A stretch of 64,000 bases of DNA from Zhongshania sp. (GTDB lineage: Bacteria; Pseudomonadota; Gammaproteobacteria; Pseudomonadales; Spongiibacteraceae), in the NCBI RefSeq assembly GCF_029212375.1, contig NZ_JARGNU010000014.1, positions 1 to 64,000 on the forward strand, given 5' to 3'. The notes beneath the pieces were generated by a model. It did not search any database. It had not been told where the DNA came from and saw only the letters and a list, made by a program, of their open reading frames with translations. The position numbers and the translations under genes were made by a program. The first letter of the stretch is position 1. Each line of letters starts with the position of its first letter. Positions 33,423 to 43,265 of this stretch are shown here, piece after piece.

Positions 33423-34085
33423 ATGAAAAATACATCACAAAATACCCAACAAGATAAGCAAACGGGTCGAACCTATGGTGGCGAAAGCGCCGAGGAGCGG
33501 CTGGCGCGTCAACGTAGACAGTTTATGGATGCCGGCCTCGAACTATTTGGCACGGTTGGCTACCGCGCCACGACCGTTAGAATGCTGTGCAAGCAGGCGG
33601 GCTTAACCGACCGCTATTTCTATAAAACCTTTAGCGACACTGAAGACCTATTGGCAGCGGTGTATACCGAGTCGCTAGACCAAATTCAATCTGGCGTGAT
33701 CGCTGCGATTAATGCATCGGCAAGCCAGCAGCCGGCCGGCGATTTGATAGAGGCTGGTCTTGAGGCGTTTTTCAGGGCCTTTGAAAATGCGCGAATGGCG
33801 CGGGTGTGTTGGTTAGAAGTACTCGGTGTTAGTCCGCGTATCGACACACTGTATACCAGCCGTATTCAGCAGTTTGCTGACTTGCTACTAGACCTTGGTA
33901 AATCGATGTTGCCAGATTGGCGACTGTCAGAAACAGAGACTCGGATTACGGGGATTGCACTGATTGGTGCTATTAGCCAGTCGGCCTTGCATTGGTTGTT
34001 GGAGGATTACTGTTCATCTCGCGCTAGCCTGATTAGTGCGAATGGGCGTTTAATACGCGGGCTTATTGGTAGCTTGCCGCGATAA
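33423..34085 (+). CDS. TetR/AcrR-family regulator
   Basis: About 220 aa from ATG 33423. After a polar tail, the helix-turn-helix lies near residues 30-70 (GLELFGTVGYRATTVRMLCKQAGLTDRYFYKTF). A mostly helical ligand-binding domain follows. It is divergent from the BVMO operon across a gap with two strong palindromes, so it very probably represses or controls that operon in response to a substrate or its CoA or ketone derivative. Confidence 0.92.
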   Translation: MKNTSQNTQQDKQTGRTYGGESAEERLARQRRQFMDAGLELFGTVGYRATTVRMLCKQAGLTDRYFYKTFSDTEDLLAAVYTESLDQIQSGVIAAINASASQQPAGDLIEAGLEAFFRAFENARMARVCWLEVLGVSPRIDTLYTSRIQQFADLLLDLGKSMLPDWRLSETETRITGIALIGAISQSALHWLLEDYCSSRASLISANGRLIRGLIGSLPR

Positions 34086-34207
34086 ATTAAGACCCCAATT
34101 AGAATGGTATGTGGAAGGTAGACGGCCTGAGCCAATACGCTGCTATCGCAATTTGATTTTTAGATGTAGTGTGTTTTGTGGCTGCAGGGGCGAGTGCTTC
34201 GGTTGGC

Positions 34208-34951
34208 CTATATTTTAACGCAAACAAACAGCGCGTTGCCTGATTCGCCATTCCACGGCAGTAGCTTTTCATAATCATGCTCAAAAATATGCACCTCGAA
34301 ATGGGGGCTTAGCAAGCTTTGTAATTCCTCAAAACTCACCGCCACCATGGGGTGCTCGTCCTGCCAAGACTGGGTAACACCATTACAGGTTTTTTGAATG
34401 CTGAGCTTGAGGGCTTGGTATTCGCCGCTGCCCTCGTAATGCCACTTGGAGCTGAACACAAAATCGCTGCCGTTTTGTTCGGCGCTGTGGCTGGTATAGG
34501 AGCTGTTGTCGATTTGGTTTTTATCTACCGCGTTAAAGCAAAATACCCCGTTGGGCCTTAAGGCCATCGCAACTTGTGTAAGGCTGTTTTGAAGCCGCGC
34601 TATACTGCCGCTGTAATGAAGAGAGTAGAGGAAGCAGCTGATGAAATCGACCGGCTCGCTAACAATAAACTCACACATATCTTGCCGACTAAACTGCGCT
34701 TCGGGGCAGCGCTGTTGGGCGATGTCGAGCATTGGCTGGTTTATGTCTATGCCGCTGCTGCGGTAGCCGAGATCGACGAGGTGGCGAATATGCGGCCCTG
34801 TGCCACAGCCTAAATCCAGATGGTTTCGTCCTTGGTTGCCAAAAATTGTATTCAGCCGGTGCGCGGTATTGCTCTGCGCGTGGTAGTCGATGTCGGCGCA
34901 CATCAAATCGTAATAGGCCGATAAATCGGTATAGAGAATCGTATCTGACAT
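34208..34951 (-). CDS. class I SAM-dependent methyltransferase
   Basis: The 247-aa protein has motif I LDLGCGTGPHIRHL, motif II SGIDINQPML and motif III around FCFNAVDK. The fold is methyltransferase 11/25-like with a C-terminal beta sheet part. It could methylate a small molecule or act on an SAM-dependent pathway; neighbours give no hint, since the TetR gene faces the other way. Lone gene with its own promoter. Confidence 0.85.
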   Translation of the reverse strand: MSDTILYTDLSAYYDLMCADIDYHAQSNTAHRLNTIFGNQGRNHLDLGCGTGPHIRHLVDLGYRSSGIDINQPMLDIAQQRCPEAQFSRQDMCEFIVSEPVDFISCFLYSLHYSGSIARLQNSLTQVAMALRPNGVFCFNAVDKNQIDNSSYTSHSAEQNGSDFVFSSKWHYEGSGEYQALKLSIQKTCNGVTQSWQDEHPMVAVSFEELQSLLSPHFEVHIFEHDYEKLLPWNGESGNALFVCVKI

Positions 34952-35054
34952 GGGCTGGCGCGCGGCGGATTTTGAGGGTGGCGCAGTATAGCAATTACCT
35001 ATGATTTGGAAAGTAAAAAAGGACGCTTAGCCAGATGTGTTATCCGCCCGTTTT

Positions 35055-37061
35055 TTACCCACATTGCGCGGCTATTGCGGGCCTGTTTGCTGGCCACAGC
35101 GCCGACCAAATATAATCCCCAGACAGGAAAAACACCGCGTCGTTGTGAATGACCGAGCGATTTTGGCCGCCGTACCAGTTGTTGCTGGGGGCGGGGCTGG
35201 CAATGATATTGCCGATTAGGTCGAGGCTCGCGGCGGCGGCGTTGGTTTTGCCGTTTATTTCCATTAAATACAGTCGATTCTCGCTTACGTAGCCGTCTTG
35301 TTCGGTGTTATAGGAAGATTGCACTGGCACGGTGAGGCGGTCGCTGCCGTCGGGCTGTTGCAGGTAGGTGAACGCGTGGCGGTTGTATTGCGCTTCTGAG
35401 TAATTCCAGCCGCCGTCCTTACCGAGTAATAGTGTGCTTAATTCTGTGGGCTTGGTGATGTCGCTTACATTAAATAAGCTGAGCTTGACCATTCCCTGGT
35501 TCTGCGCAGATTGCCCTAAGCCCAGCAGCAAGTTGTTGTTTACTGGGTGTAGGAAATCCGAGAAACCAGGGATCTCCAGCTCACCTGCAATAAACGGATC
35601 GGCAGGTGTGCTTAGATCAATTACATACAGCGGATCAATTTGTTCAAACGTCACGAAATAGGCGCGATCTTCAAAAAAGCGAACGCCATACAGAGCTTCG
35701 TTGGCTTTACCTATTTCTTGCGGGCGTTGGGTGTTGGGTAAGCTGCCGACGAGGTCTAAGCTTTTAGTGTCGGTGTTTTCGCGCAGAATACTGAGCTGGT
35801 GGTCGCGTAGATCTGCGCTGTCGTTGGTATAAATCGTGGTTACTATCCGCAGTAGGTCGTTGTACTCAGACATTCTGAAATCAGTTTGGCCCGGTCCCCA
35901 AAGCTGCCCCGCGATATCTGCTGAGCCGCTGTATTCGGGGCTGCCGGCGTTAAGTTTAAATTTGTGAATGCGGGTGTTGCTCGCTTGGCTCGCGTAGCGT
36001 GCTTGGCTGAGGTAAAGCGCATTCTGGCTTACGTAAATACCGCTGCTGTCTTCATTAAAACACACCGACTTTGTGCTATTGGGCGCGGCTAGATTGATAG
36101 CGGTGATGCTGGTAATAACGGGATAGGCATAGTCTCGTTTGGGGTCGTCGCGACTTAGTAAGCAGTTTTGCGGGCTAAATAGGGGGCGGCTTTCGCCATT
36201 GATCGTTAACGTGGGAATGATGTCTTGGGGCTGGATTGCTGCCAGTTGTTGCGCATTGGCATCGGCTTCATTCTGGTTTGCTGGGTAGGTGTAAATGTTA
36301 TCGAAATACGGGCTGTGACGGCTGATGATATACAGGGTGTTGCCAATGCGGCGGCTGTCTACCAGACCACCCTCAATGCCGATTTTCCACGTTAGTTCGG
36401 GTTGGGTAATAGTGCTGGTGTCGTAAATATTAATGGCCAAATGCTGTTGTTGCCAGCTGGCAATTCCCAGCCACTGCACGCCGTAGGGGCCGTAATATTG
36501 GCTACTACCAATGCTGATTAGCTGTGTTTCACTAATGTATAGACCTTGCACAAATTCGCCGGTCTCAAGCGGTATGGTGCTCACTTCGCTCGCGGTGGCG
36601 GTGTTTGGGTTAGTGCTAAGAATACGAATGCCAGACGATTGTTCTGGGCTGGGAGGTGCGAAACTGGCATCGTCGGCAAATGCGGCCTGACTAATGAAAC
36701 AGCAACTTGCTTGTAAAGTGGGGGCGATATACAGATGGTCGCCGTCGTATTTGAGCACGTCGAGTTCGTCTACACTGTTTTCTAAGGTGTAGGTGGTGCT
36801 GTAACCGCCGCTACTGCTACTGCCATCACTGGGCGCGTTGGTTTCGGCTGCAACGGGCTGAAGATTGTAGTTGTTGCTTGGAGAGGGACGAGTATAAACC
36901 GCCCGAAACTGATCGACGAACTCTGCGTCATCGTTTACCGCGCGCAGTAAGCCCTGGTCGATATTTTTAATGGGTGAGGTCGTATTTCCTGAACCGCCGC
37001 CTCCGCAGGCAGAAAGGCCAATGAGAGCGATACTAAGTAAAATAAGCTGTGATTGTGACAT
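35055..37061 (-). CDS. secreted lipoprotein with C-terminal beta-propeller domain
   Basis: The 668-aa protein starts with a lipoprotein signal (lipobox GLSAC, Cys19) followed by a Gly-Ser linker. It belongs to the beta-propeller family PF09826, with recurring blade motifs such as YVIDLSTPADPFIAGELEIPG, YLMEINGK and YALSQ-like strands. Blade strands include DVLKYDGDHLYIAP at the start of the propeller. Such proteins lie on the outer surface or periplasm, and the function is unknown in most. It is 3' to the methyltransferase and not in the same operon. Many Asn/Ser/Thr residues suit an extracellular setting. Confidence 0.85.
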   Translation of the reverse strand: MSQSQLILLSIALIGLSACGGGGSGNTTSPIKNIDQGLLRAVNDDAEFVDQFRAVYTRPSPSNNYNLQPVAAETNAPSDGSSSSGGYSTTYTLENSVDELDVLKYDGDHLYIAPTLQASCCFISQAAFADDASFAPPSPEQSSGIRILSTNPNTATASEVSTIPLETGEFVQGLYISETQLISIGSSQYYGPYGVQWLGIASWQQQHLAINIYDTSTITQPELTWKIGIEGGLVDSRRIGNTLYIISRHSPYFDNIYTYPANQNEADANAQQLAAIQPQDIIPTLTINGESRPLFSPQNCLLSRDDPKRDYAYPVITSITAINLAAPNSTKSVCFNEDSSGIYVSQNALYLSQARYASQASNTRIHKFKLNAGSPEYSGSADIAGQLWGPGQTDFRMSEYNDLLRIVTTIYTNDSADLRDHQLSILRENTDTKSLDLVGSLPNTQRPQEIGKANEALYGVRFFEDRAYFVTFEQIDPLYVIDLSTPADPFIAGELEIPGFSDFLHPVNNNLLLGLGQSAQNQGMVKLSLFNVSDITKPTELSTLLLGKDGGWNYSEAQYNRHAFTYLQQPDGSDRLTVPVQSSYNTEQDGYVSENRLYLMEINGKTNAAAASLDLIGNIIASPAPSNNWYGGQNRSVIHNDAVFFLSGDYIWSALWPANRPAIAAQCG

Positions 37062-37246
37062 GATCCCGCACTCTTATTTGTGTTTGGTGCTCGCGCCAGA
37101 TACCGACCTTGGCGACCGACACAAGCTGGTATTTGTTAGTGTATGCTTTTTGTCGAAAATGTACATTTCTGAACTTGAGCTAATGGCTATTCTCGCAGCC
37201 AGACATTGCGGTAAGCTTAGCGAACTTGGTCTACTTGTTGAATACA

Positions 37247-37564
37247 ATGCATTACTACCGTCTGGAAAGACTTATAAACTTGTTTGATGGCTATCGTCAG
37301 GTGTTCAAAATAAATAGCCACCATTTGATGTTGCTGCAAATTGAGGGCGAGCGCTTTTTAATTGAGAGTAATTGCCCCCACCGGGAATATCCTTTAAAAA
37401 GCTCAGACGTGGATGGCAGTGATTTGGTTTGCCCACAGCACGGCTATCGCTTTGATATACGTACTGGCGAGCTTCGTCATTTCAGTGAAGAGCACTGCCG
37501 CAATTTGCGTTGTTTTGAATTGGTTGAACGGGATAGCGAAGTAGGGGTGATGCTGGATTATTAG
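37247..37564 (+). CDS. small Rieske [2Fe-2S] protein
   Basis: About 105 aa from ATG 37247; a TTG at 37226 is possible. It has only one Rieske domain, with cluster ligands CPHREYPL and CPQHGYRFDI (C-x-H and C-x2-H). There is no membrane anchor, signal or oxygenase domain. It resembles stand-alone ferredoxins of ring-hydroxylating or nitrite-reductase type, but CPHREYPL is less usual than CPHxG. It probably carries electrons for an enzyme encoded elsewhere. A bidirectional terminator at 37611 follows. Confidence 0.85.
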   Translation: MHYYRLERLINLFDGYRQVFKINSHHLMLLQIEGERFLIESNCPHREYPLKSSDVDGSDLVCPQHGYRFDIRTGELRHFSEEHCRNLRCFELVERDSEVGVMLDY

Positions 37565-37610
37565 CGTAAATCACTAAGCAGCTTGTAGCTGTAATTTTTT
37601 GGTAGGCATA

Positions 37611-37648
37611 AAAAAGCCCTAGCAGTTTGCACTGTTAGGGCTTTTTTT
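37611..37648. terminator. bidirectional terminator between Rieske gene and fusA
   Basis: AGCCCTA pairs with TAGGGCT, and inner CAG with CTG, after an A-run and before a T-run of seven. The stem is flanked by A and T tracts so that it works for both converging genes. Confidence 0.9.
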
Positions 37649-37662
37649 ACTGCGGGCTAAAA

Positions 37663-39753
37663 TTACTTAGCGGCAGCGGCTTTCTTTTCTTTCTCTTTGG
37701 CAATTACTGCTTCAGCTACGTTGGCTGGGCAAGCCGCGTAGTGAGAGAATTCCATTGAGAACTGACCGCGACCAGAGGTCATGGTACGCAGGGTGCTGAT
37801 GTAGCCAAACATTTCTGAAAGTGGTACGTCAGATTTAATACGCACGCCAGTGACGTTGGCTTCTTGGCCAGAGATCATGCCGCGGCGACGGTTAAGGTCA
37901 CCGATAACATCACCAACGTGATCTTCTGGGCTGTAAACGTCGACCTTCATCACTGGCTCAAGGAGCTGTGGGCCGGCTTTAGGCATAGACTGGCGGAAAG
38001 CGCCTTTTGCCGCGATTTCAAACGCGATGGCCGAGGAGTCAACTGCGTGGAAACCACCGTCTACCAGTGTTACTTCAACGTCGAGTACAGGGAAACCAGC
38101 CAGAGGACCAACACCCATCATTGAGCGGAAACCTTTCTCGATGGCTGGGAAGAATTCCTTAGGAACGTTACCACCCACAACTTTCGAGGTGAAGGTAAAG
38201 CCAGTGTTGGCTTCGCCGGGCTTAACGATGTAGTCGATCTTACCGTACTGACCAGAACCACCCGACTGCTTCTTGTGGGTGTAGCTGTCTTCGATTTCTT
38301 TGGTAATGGTTTCGCGGTAGGCAACCTGTGGCTGGCCTACAGTTAAGTCAACGCCGTAAGTGCGCTTAAGGATGTCGACTTTAATGTCGAGGTGCAATTC
38401 GCCCATACCTTTAAGGATGGTTTCACCTGAGTCGATGTCGGTTTCAACGCGGAAAGTTGGATCTTCTGCAACCATTTTACCGATCGCAATACCCATTTTT
38501 TCGGTTGAGCCTTTGTCTTTTGGCGTAACAGAGATCGAGATAACGGGCTCTGGGAATACCATGGCCTCAAGCGTACATGGGTGCTTAGGATCACACAGGG
38601 TGTGACCAGTTTGCACGTTTTTCATGCCCACGATGGCAATGATGTCACCGGCTTGTGCGCTGCTCAATTCGTTACGCTCATCAGCTTGCATTTCAACCAT
38701 GCGGCCAACGCGTTCTGATTTGCCAGTAAAGGAGTTAAGGATGGTGTCACCCTTGTTCAACTTACCAGAGTAAATGCGGATAAAGGTCAGGGCGCCGAAA
38801 CGGTCATCCATTATTTTAAACGCCAGCGCGCGGAAGGGCTCGTCGGCAGAAACGATAGCGTACTTGCCGTTTGGATTACCTTCTTCGTCAGTTAACGGCT
38901 GTGGGTTAACTTCGGTTGGGGTTGGCAGGTATTCAACTACTGCATCAAGTAACAGCTGCATGCCTTTGTTTTTAAAGGCAGAACCGCAGTAAGTTGGGAA
39001 GAAAACTAGATCCAAAGTACCCTTGCGGATACAGCGTTTAACTTCTTCGTCAGAAGGCATTTCGCCTTCCATGTACGCCATCAACAGGTCGTCATCTACT
39101 TCAAGCGCAGTTTCAATTAGCTGCTCACGGTACATTTCAACGTCGTCAACCATATCGGCTGGCACGTCTTTGATGTCGTAGTTTTCTGGCTGGCCAGAAT
39201 CGTCCCATACATAGGCTTTGCGGCTAAGCAGGTCAACAACACCAACAAACTCATCTTCACGGCCAATAGGCAGGGTCATGATGAGTGGGTTAGCACCCAA
39301 TACTTTTTTAACTTGATCGGTAACGCGAATAAAGTCAGCGCCGATACGGTCGAGTTTGTTAACAAAAATCAAACGCGATACTTTAGAGTCGTTCGCGTAA
39401 CGCCAGTTGGTTTCAGACTGGGGCTCAACACCACCAGAACCACAGAATACGCCAACACCGCCGTCGAGTACTTTCAGTGAGCGGTAAACTTCTACGGTGA
39501 AGTCAACGTGCCCAGGGGTGTCGATAACGTTGAAACGAGTGCCTTTCCAGAAACAGCTAACGGCGGCTGACTGAATGGTAATACCGCGCTCAGCTTCCTG
39601 CTCCATAAAGTCGGTAGTAGATTCACCTTCGTGAACCTCGCCAATTTTATGAATTTTACCGGTCAGCTTAAGGATACGCTCGGTAGTGGTGGTTTTACCG
39701 GCATCAACGTGGGCGAAGATACCAATATTTCTGTAAAGGGATAAATCAGTCAT
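37663..39753 (-). CDS. fusA2: elongation factor G, second type (EF-G2)
   Basis: The 696-aa GTPase has [15 protein letters not shown] (P-loop), RGITIQSA (switch I), DTPGHVDFT (switch II) and NKLD, followed by domains II-V. It lies alone, not in the rpsL-rpsG-fusA-tuf cluster. Its sequence ([27 protein letters not shown]) fits the second EF-G seen in Pseudomonas and relatives, where two EF-Gs share translocation and ribosome recycling. A lysine-alanine-rich tail ends the protein. Whether it is the translocator or recycling type cannot be told from sequence alone. Confidence 0.88.
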   Translation of the reverse strand: MTDLSLYRNIGIFAHVDAGKTTTTERILKLTGKIHKIGEVHEGESTTDFMEQEAERGITIQSAAVSCFWKGTRFNVIDTPGHVDFTVEVYRSLKVLDGGVGVFCGSGGVEPQSETNWRYANDSKVSRLIFVNKLDRIGADFIRVTDQVKKVLGANPLIMTLPIGREDEFVGVVDLLSRKAYVWDDSGQPENYDIKDVPADMVDDVEMYREQLIETALEVDDDLLMAYMEGEMPSDEEVKRCIRKGTLDLVFFPTYCGSAFKNKGMQLLLDAVVEYLPTPTEVNPQPLTDEEGNPNGKYAIVSADEPFRALAFKIMDDRFGALTFIRIYSGKLNKGDTILNSFTGKSERVGRMVEMQADERNELSSAQAGDIIAIVGMKNVQTGHTLCDPKHPCTLEAMVFPEPVISISVTPKDKGSTEKMGIAIGKMVAEDPTFRVETDIDSGETILKGMGELHLDIKVDILKRTYGVDLTVGQPQVAYRETITKEIEDSYTHKKQSGGSGQYGKIDYIVKPGEANTGFTFTSKVVGGNVPKEFFPAIEKGFRSMMGVGPLAGFPVLDVEVTLVDGGFHAVDSSAIAFEIAAKGAFRQSMPKAGPQLLEPVMKVDVYSPEDHVGDVIGDLNRRRGMISGQEANVTGVRIKSDVPLSEMFGYISTLRTMTSGRGQFSMEFSHYAACPANVAEAVIAKEKEKKAAAAK

Positions 39754-40014
39754 GGCGCTCTCTGTAAGCTGGGTTGAAAATAGGCCGCTAATGTACAGGA
39801 AAATAGGTGATTTTGCTCGTAGAAAAGTGGTACTAACAACGATTGCGAAGGATTTTTTATCAATAAAGCCTATTTTGGGCGTTTGCAGCTGCTATCCCGA
39901 TCCTCTTTGCTCAAGAAATTCCGTATTAAGCTCATGTAAGTATTCAGTTTTTCGAGGATGAGTTGGCAAAAGTTTGTGGCGCCAACTCATCGCTATATTA
40001 ACTGTGAGCCTCAA

Positions 40015-41448
40015 TTAAGGATTCCAGACCTCATTTGTTAGTCGCACCACATAAAAGCCGCTGTAGCCGTCGGTATACCAAATTTCTTTGCGCTCGGGCA
40101 CAAAGGCGGGACGAGACATGGCCCAGTTACTGGCGGGGGCGGGAACGGTGAGTACGCGGGGCTGAACTGGCGCGTTGAAATAAGCCATCTCGACGGGCTT
40201 TTCGGGATTGCGAATATCAAATATACGCAAGCCGGATAAGATCATGCTGCAAGCCGCAATATCGGGATTTACTCGGCTTGGAACTGAGCAGTAGTGACCA
40301 GCATAACCGCCGGTCGGATTGAAAGCCCCTGGATCATTGGCTATGACGTCACGATTCTCTGGCTCGTGCACCGCTAGACGCAAATCAGAGACCACTCGCG
40401 GCTGGGTTTCGTCGCTAATATCAATAATGCGGCCAGCGCCCACAAACTCCCCATGGGTGGTTACCGACGCGTTATTGCCGGGTTGGTTGGTGGAGTATTC
40501 ATCAATTTCCAACAGATAGGCTTTGCCATTGCGACTAAAGGGCATGGCGTTTTGGGGTATGGTTTGGTTGTCCCAAGAGATATGGGCTATTTCACGAACT
40601 TGGGGGTTGGCTACCCGCGCCTGAATCTCCGATACATCTAATATTAATACCCCGAAACCATTGCCTGAGGCGAGATAGGCGCGGTTGCCGTCGTCGCTGA
40701 GTGACAAGCCGTGCGATGTATAGTTGCCCGCCCACAGCGGTAGCGGCAGCGACGGGTTAGAGATGTCTACCGCCGTCAGGGTGGGTGTGCCTGGCGATGC
40801 GGAATAAAATGTTTTGCCGTCGGGTGATATGCCGCTTTCGTGGCCAAGAGTACCTACCAGTGCGGAGGATTTCAGTACTGGATTGCGACAGTCTTCGGAG
40901 ACGTCGTACACGTCAACAATGCCAGGGTAAAAGGCAGGGTTGCCCATGACCGCCACCAGCACGCCCGCCTCTTGCGATACCACGAGGGATTCATGCGGCG
41001 AAAGCATTGCTGGGGTAACTAAGCGAGCCGTCATTAGGGGCTTAGTAGGGTCGCTCATATCCAGTACATTTACACCGACATTCATGTCTAAGACATTGCT
41101 CGGAAAGAGTAAAGTACTGTCGTAATAGGCGCATTCCCGCCCAGTTTTGTCGATATAGCGCTCAACTTTAAAGCCGCCGACGGTGCCGATAGCGTTGGGG
41201 GTGAAATAGGAGCCCGCAAGTTCGGTATTACAGGTGAAGCCCATTTCCGCTAGGCCGGCGTCGTGGTCGGCTTGGCTGACTCGACCTTGCATGCCGGTTT
41301 CTGGCCGCGAGCCGGGCCCGCAGGTAGCGCGACTTATACTCTCTTCGCTGGCTGGCCGCGCGGGGCTCGACGACTTACTGCCCGAGTTACAGGCAATTAA
41401 GCCGCTGGCGCTAATCACTAACAGGGCGATAGATATACTGCGTGTCAT
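40015..41448 (-). CDS. LVIVD-repeat lipoprotein
   Basis: About 477 aa from ATG 41448, which has a GAGAGG ribosome binding site (the upstream frame to 41487 is not needed). Lipobox GLIAC puts the lipidated Cys at 20. The rest is a beta-propeller-like array with LVIVD-type strands (MNVGVNVLDMSDPTKPLMTA, LTAVDISNPSLPL, FGVLILDVSE, LRIFDIRNPEKP). The family's function is unknown. It is followed by a DUF305 gene 56 bases upstream in the same direction, a pairing worth noting. Confidence 0.8.
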   Translation of the reverse strand: MTRSISIALLVISASGLIACNSGSKSSSPARPASEESISRATCGPGSRPETGMQGRVSQADHDAGLAEMGFTCNTELAGSYFTPNAIGTVGGFKVERYIDKTGRECAYYDSTLLFPSNVLDMNVGVNVLDMSDPTKPLMTARLVTPAMLSPHESLVVSQEAGVLVAVMGNPAFYPGIVDVYDVSEDCRNPVLKSSALVGTLGHESGISPDGKTFYSASPGTPTLTAVDISNPSLPLPLWAGNYTSHGLSLSDDGNRAYLASGNGFGVLILDVSEIQARVANPQVREIAHISWDNQTIPQNAMPFSRNGKAYLLEIDEYSTNQPGNNASVTTHGEFVGAGRIIDISDETQPRVVSDLRLAVHEPENRDVIANDPGAFNPTGGYAGHYCSVPSRVNPDIAACSMILSGLRIFDIRNPEKPVEMAYFNAPVQPRVLTVPAPASNWAMSRPAFVPERKEIWYTDGYSGFYVVRLTNEVWNP

Positions 41449-41504
41449 GCTGACCTCTCTTATTATTTGAAACTGCGTTGTATCCACGTTAACTAGGTAC
41501 TGCT

Positions 41505-42173
41505 TTAATTTGCCGGGGTATTTTGCGGGGTGATTGCCGCGAGCATTATTTTAAATTGCTGGATTTCTGTTGCCTGATCTAAGGTAATTCTCGCGGCTAA
41601 GGCCCGTACCGCGGGCAAACTTGCCTGCTCGGCGGCAAATTCTGCCATAGGCAGGCCACCTTGGTGATGGCTGAGCATTAGATGCAAAAACAGCGTATCT
41701 CGGGCTAGACCTTCGCTATTGCGCAGCGCATTCAATTCTTCGAGGCTTGCCATGCCGAGCATGCCATTGGGCGAGCGGCCACAGTCGAGCAGGTATTGGT
41801 TTAGGCTCGGATTTGGAGCTTGCGTGCCAAGTAGCATCCACGACATATTTGAATTTGACGGCGTTACAGGCTGGTTCCACAGTCGCAGCCAGCCTTGCAT
41901 TTCACCGAGTTCGACCAGCTGGGTGGCGGCGATGGCGCGGGCCTGTGCGGTAAGTCCTGTTGGGCGGCCATCTAATAATAATTGCGCCATTGCGATGGCT
42001 TGGCGGTGGTGAAGATACATCGCCTGACTGAATCCGATATCTACAGCGCTGGGCGCCAAGCTGCGTAAATTTGCGCGTGCATCCTGCAAATCGCGGTATT
42101 GATGGCCCGCAGCGCTGCCGACCACTAGCGCTAAGACGGCCGCAAATATATAGCTGAGGGTGCGAATAGCCAA
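41505..42173 (-). CDS. DUF305 ferritin-like membrane-anchored protein
   Basis: The 222-aa protein has an N-terminal anchor (TLSYIFAAVLALVVGSA) and two His-rich helices typical of DUF305: MYLHHRQAIAMAQLL and LSHHQGGLPMAEFA. These histidines with Asp/Glu form a ferritin-like di-metal or copper site in family members. DUF305 proteins are often found near copper, silver or cytochrome genes; here the only neighbour is the LVIVD lipoprotein, encoded downstream on the same strand, so the pair likely works together in the periplasm. Confidence 0.85.
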   Translation of the reverse strand: MAIRTLSYIFAAVLALVVGSAAGHQYRDLQDARANLRSLAPSAVDIGFSQAMYLHHRQAIAMAQLLLDGRPTGLTAQARAIAATQLVELGEMQGWLRLWNQPVTPSNSNMSWMLLGTQAPNPSLNQYLLDCGRSPNGMLGMASLEELNALRNSEGLARDTLFLHLMLSHHQGGLPMAEFAAEQASLPAVRALAARITLDQATEIQQFKIMLAAITPQNTPAN

Positions 42174-42350
42174 ATGAGTGACCTCGTTGCTTTATCGTTA
42201 TTATCTGCGGCCGAGGACTGAGGCAGTAAAATATCTAGATGTCGGCACGCTGCTCTACTGGCCGAGATAATAGCAAATGTAATAGATGAAAACATCGAAA
42301 ATAAATCGGTGTTATTCGGTTGCGGCCGGCTATAGCGCTAAAAAGTGAAT

Positions 42351-43265
42351 TTAATAGAATGGCTTTAAGGAAAGAGGTGGTTCGGCGTGGCGCCAGAGGC
42401 GGTCAAAATTTTCGCGATAGTCCCGTGCAATTGATTCCACGTCGCAGTATTCAGCCTTATTGAGGGCGCTTTGATGTGGGTAGGTGATAAGTTTATCTTC
42501 ATCGCCAACCATGAAAAATTCTTTGGCGCCAAAGGTGTGACCAATGCTGAGCTTGCGGATTGGTATCGCGGTTTTCCATTCGCGACTCATGTCGAGCAGG
42601 GGGTGATGGTGCTCGCGCAGCGGCATTTCGTCGCAGATCATGAGAAAAATGGTGTTGCCCTGGTGGCGATGGATAAATTCATGGGCATAGCGCAAAAAAT
42701 GCTCGTTGGCGTAGAGCGCACTCTCTAAGCTATGGCTGAATATACGCAGTTCCCAGCGCGTATTTTTTAGCAGGTCCACAGCGGCTCGCGCTGGATTGCC
42801 TTGCAAGTTTATCTCGGTGGTAAATCCACTGCGCAGCACTGGTTTTAAAACCATGCGCATATGTTGGTGAGGAATGCCGGCGTCCATAAAGCGGGGCCCA
42901 AGCAGTTCAAAGCCTTGGTGCTGATAGAATTCTATGGCGTGAACTTGGGCGCCTAACTGTAGGCTGGCCATACCACGGTCTTTGGCTTCAATAATGCAGT
43001 GTTGCAGTAGCGCCTTGCCTACGCCCTTGCGACGATAGGGGGATAATACGGCCATACGGCCAATGGTGCCGTTATCGAGCAGGCGTACGGTGGCGATCGC
43101 CTCCTTGTTGTGAAAGGCTAACCAGTGGGTGGCAGTGGCGTCGAATTCGTCTAGCTCAAGTGCTTCAGGCACTTTTTGCTCATTAACAAACACCGTGTGG
43201 CGTATGGCAGTGAGTTGTTGTTGGTATTCGGTCCAAGCCGCTTTAACAATCGTAATCGTCTTCAT
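42351..43265 (-). CDS. GNAT acetyltransferase with extra C-terminal domain
   Basis: About 304 aa from ATG 43265 (the upstream frame to 43283 lies inside roxA). Residues 1-140 are a GNAT domain with the acetyl-CoA loop VLSPYRRKGVGKALL and HAIEFYQHQGFEL. The second half (about 150-304) is not GNAT: it resembles a phospholipase-D-like or DUF7931-type fold (LRIFSHSLESALYA, FLMICDEMPLRE). The gene overlaps roxA by 23 bases and ends the purB operon. The role is unknown, but the same pair occurs in the corresponding Pseudomonas cluster. Confidence 0.82.
   Translation of the reverse strand: MKTITIVKAAWTEYQQQLTAIRHTVFVNEQKVPEALELDEFDATATHWLAFHNKEAIATVRLLDNGTIGRMAVLSPYRRKGVGKALLQHCIIEAKDRGMASLQLGAQVHAIEFYQHQGFELLGPRFMDAGIPHQHMRMVLKPVLRSGFTTEINLQGNPARAAVDLLKNTRWELRIFSHSLESALYANEHFLRYAHEFIHRHQGNTIFLMICDEMPLREHHHPLLDMSREWKTAIPIRKLSIGHTFGAKEFFMVGDEDKLITYPHQSALNKAEYCDVESIARDYRENFDRLWRHAEPPLSLKPFY

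Noticed and set aside
36970-37287. 105-aa ORF between the propeller lipoprotein and the Rieske gene
   Set aside because: Covers the lipoprotein signal sequence on the opposite strand and the promoter region; no family.
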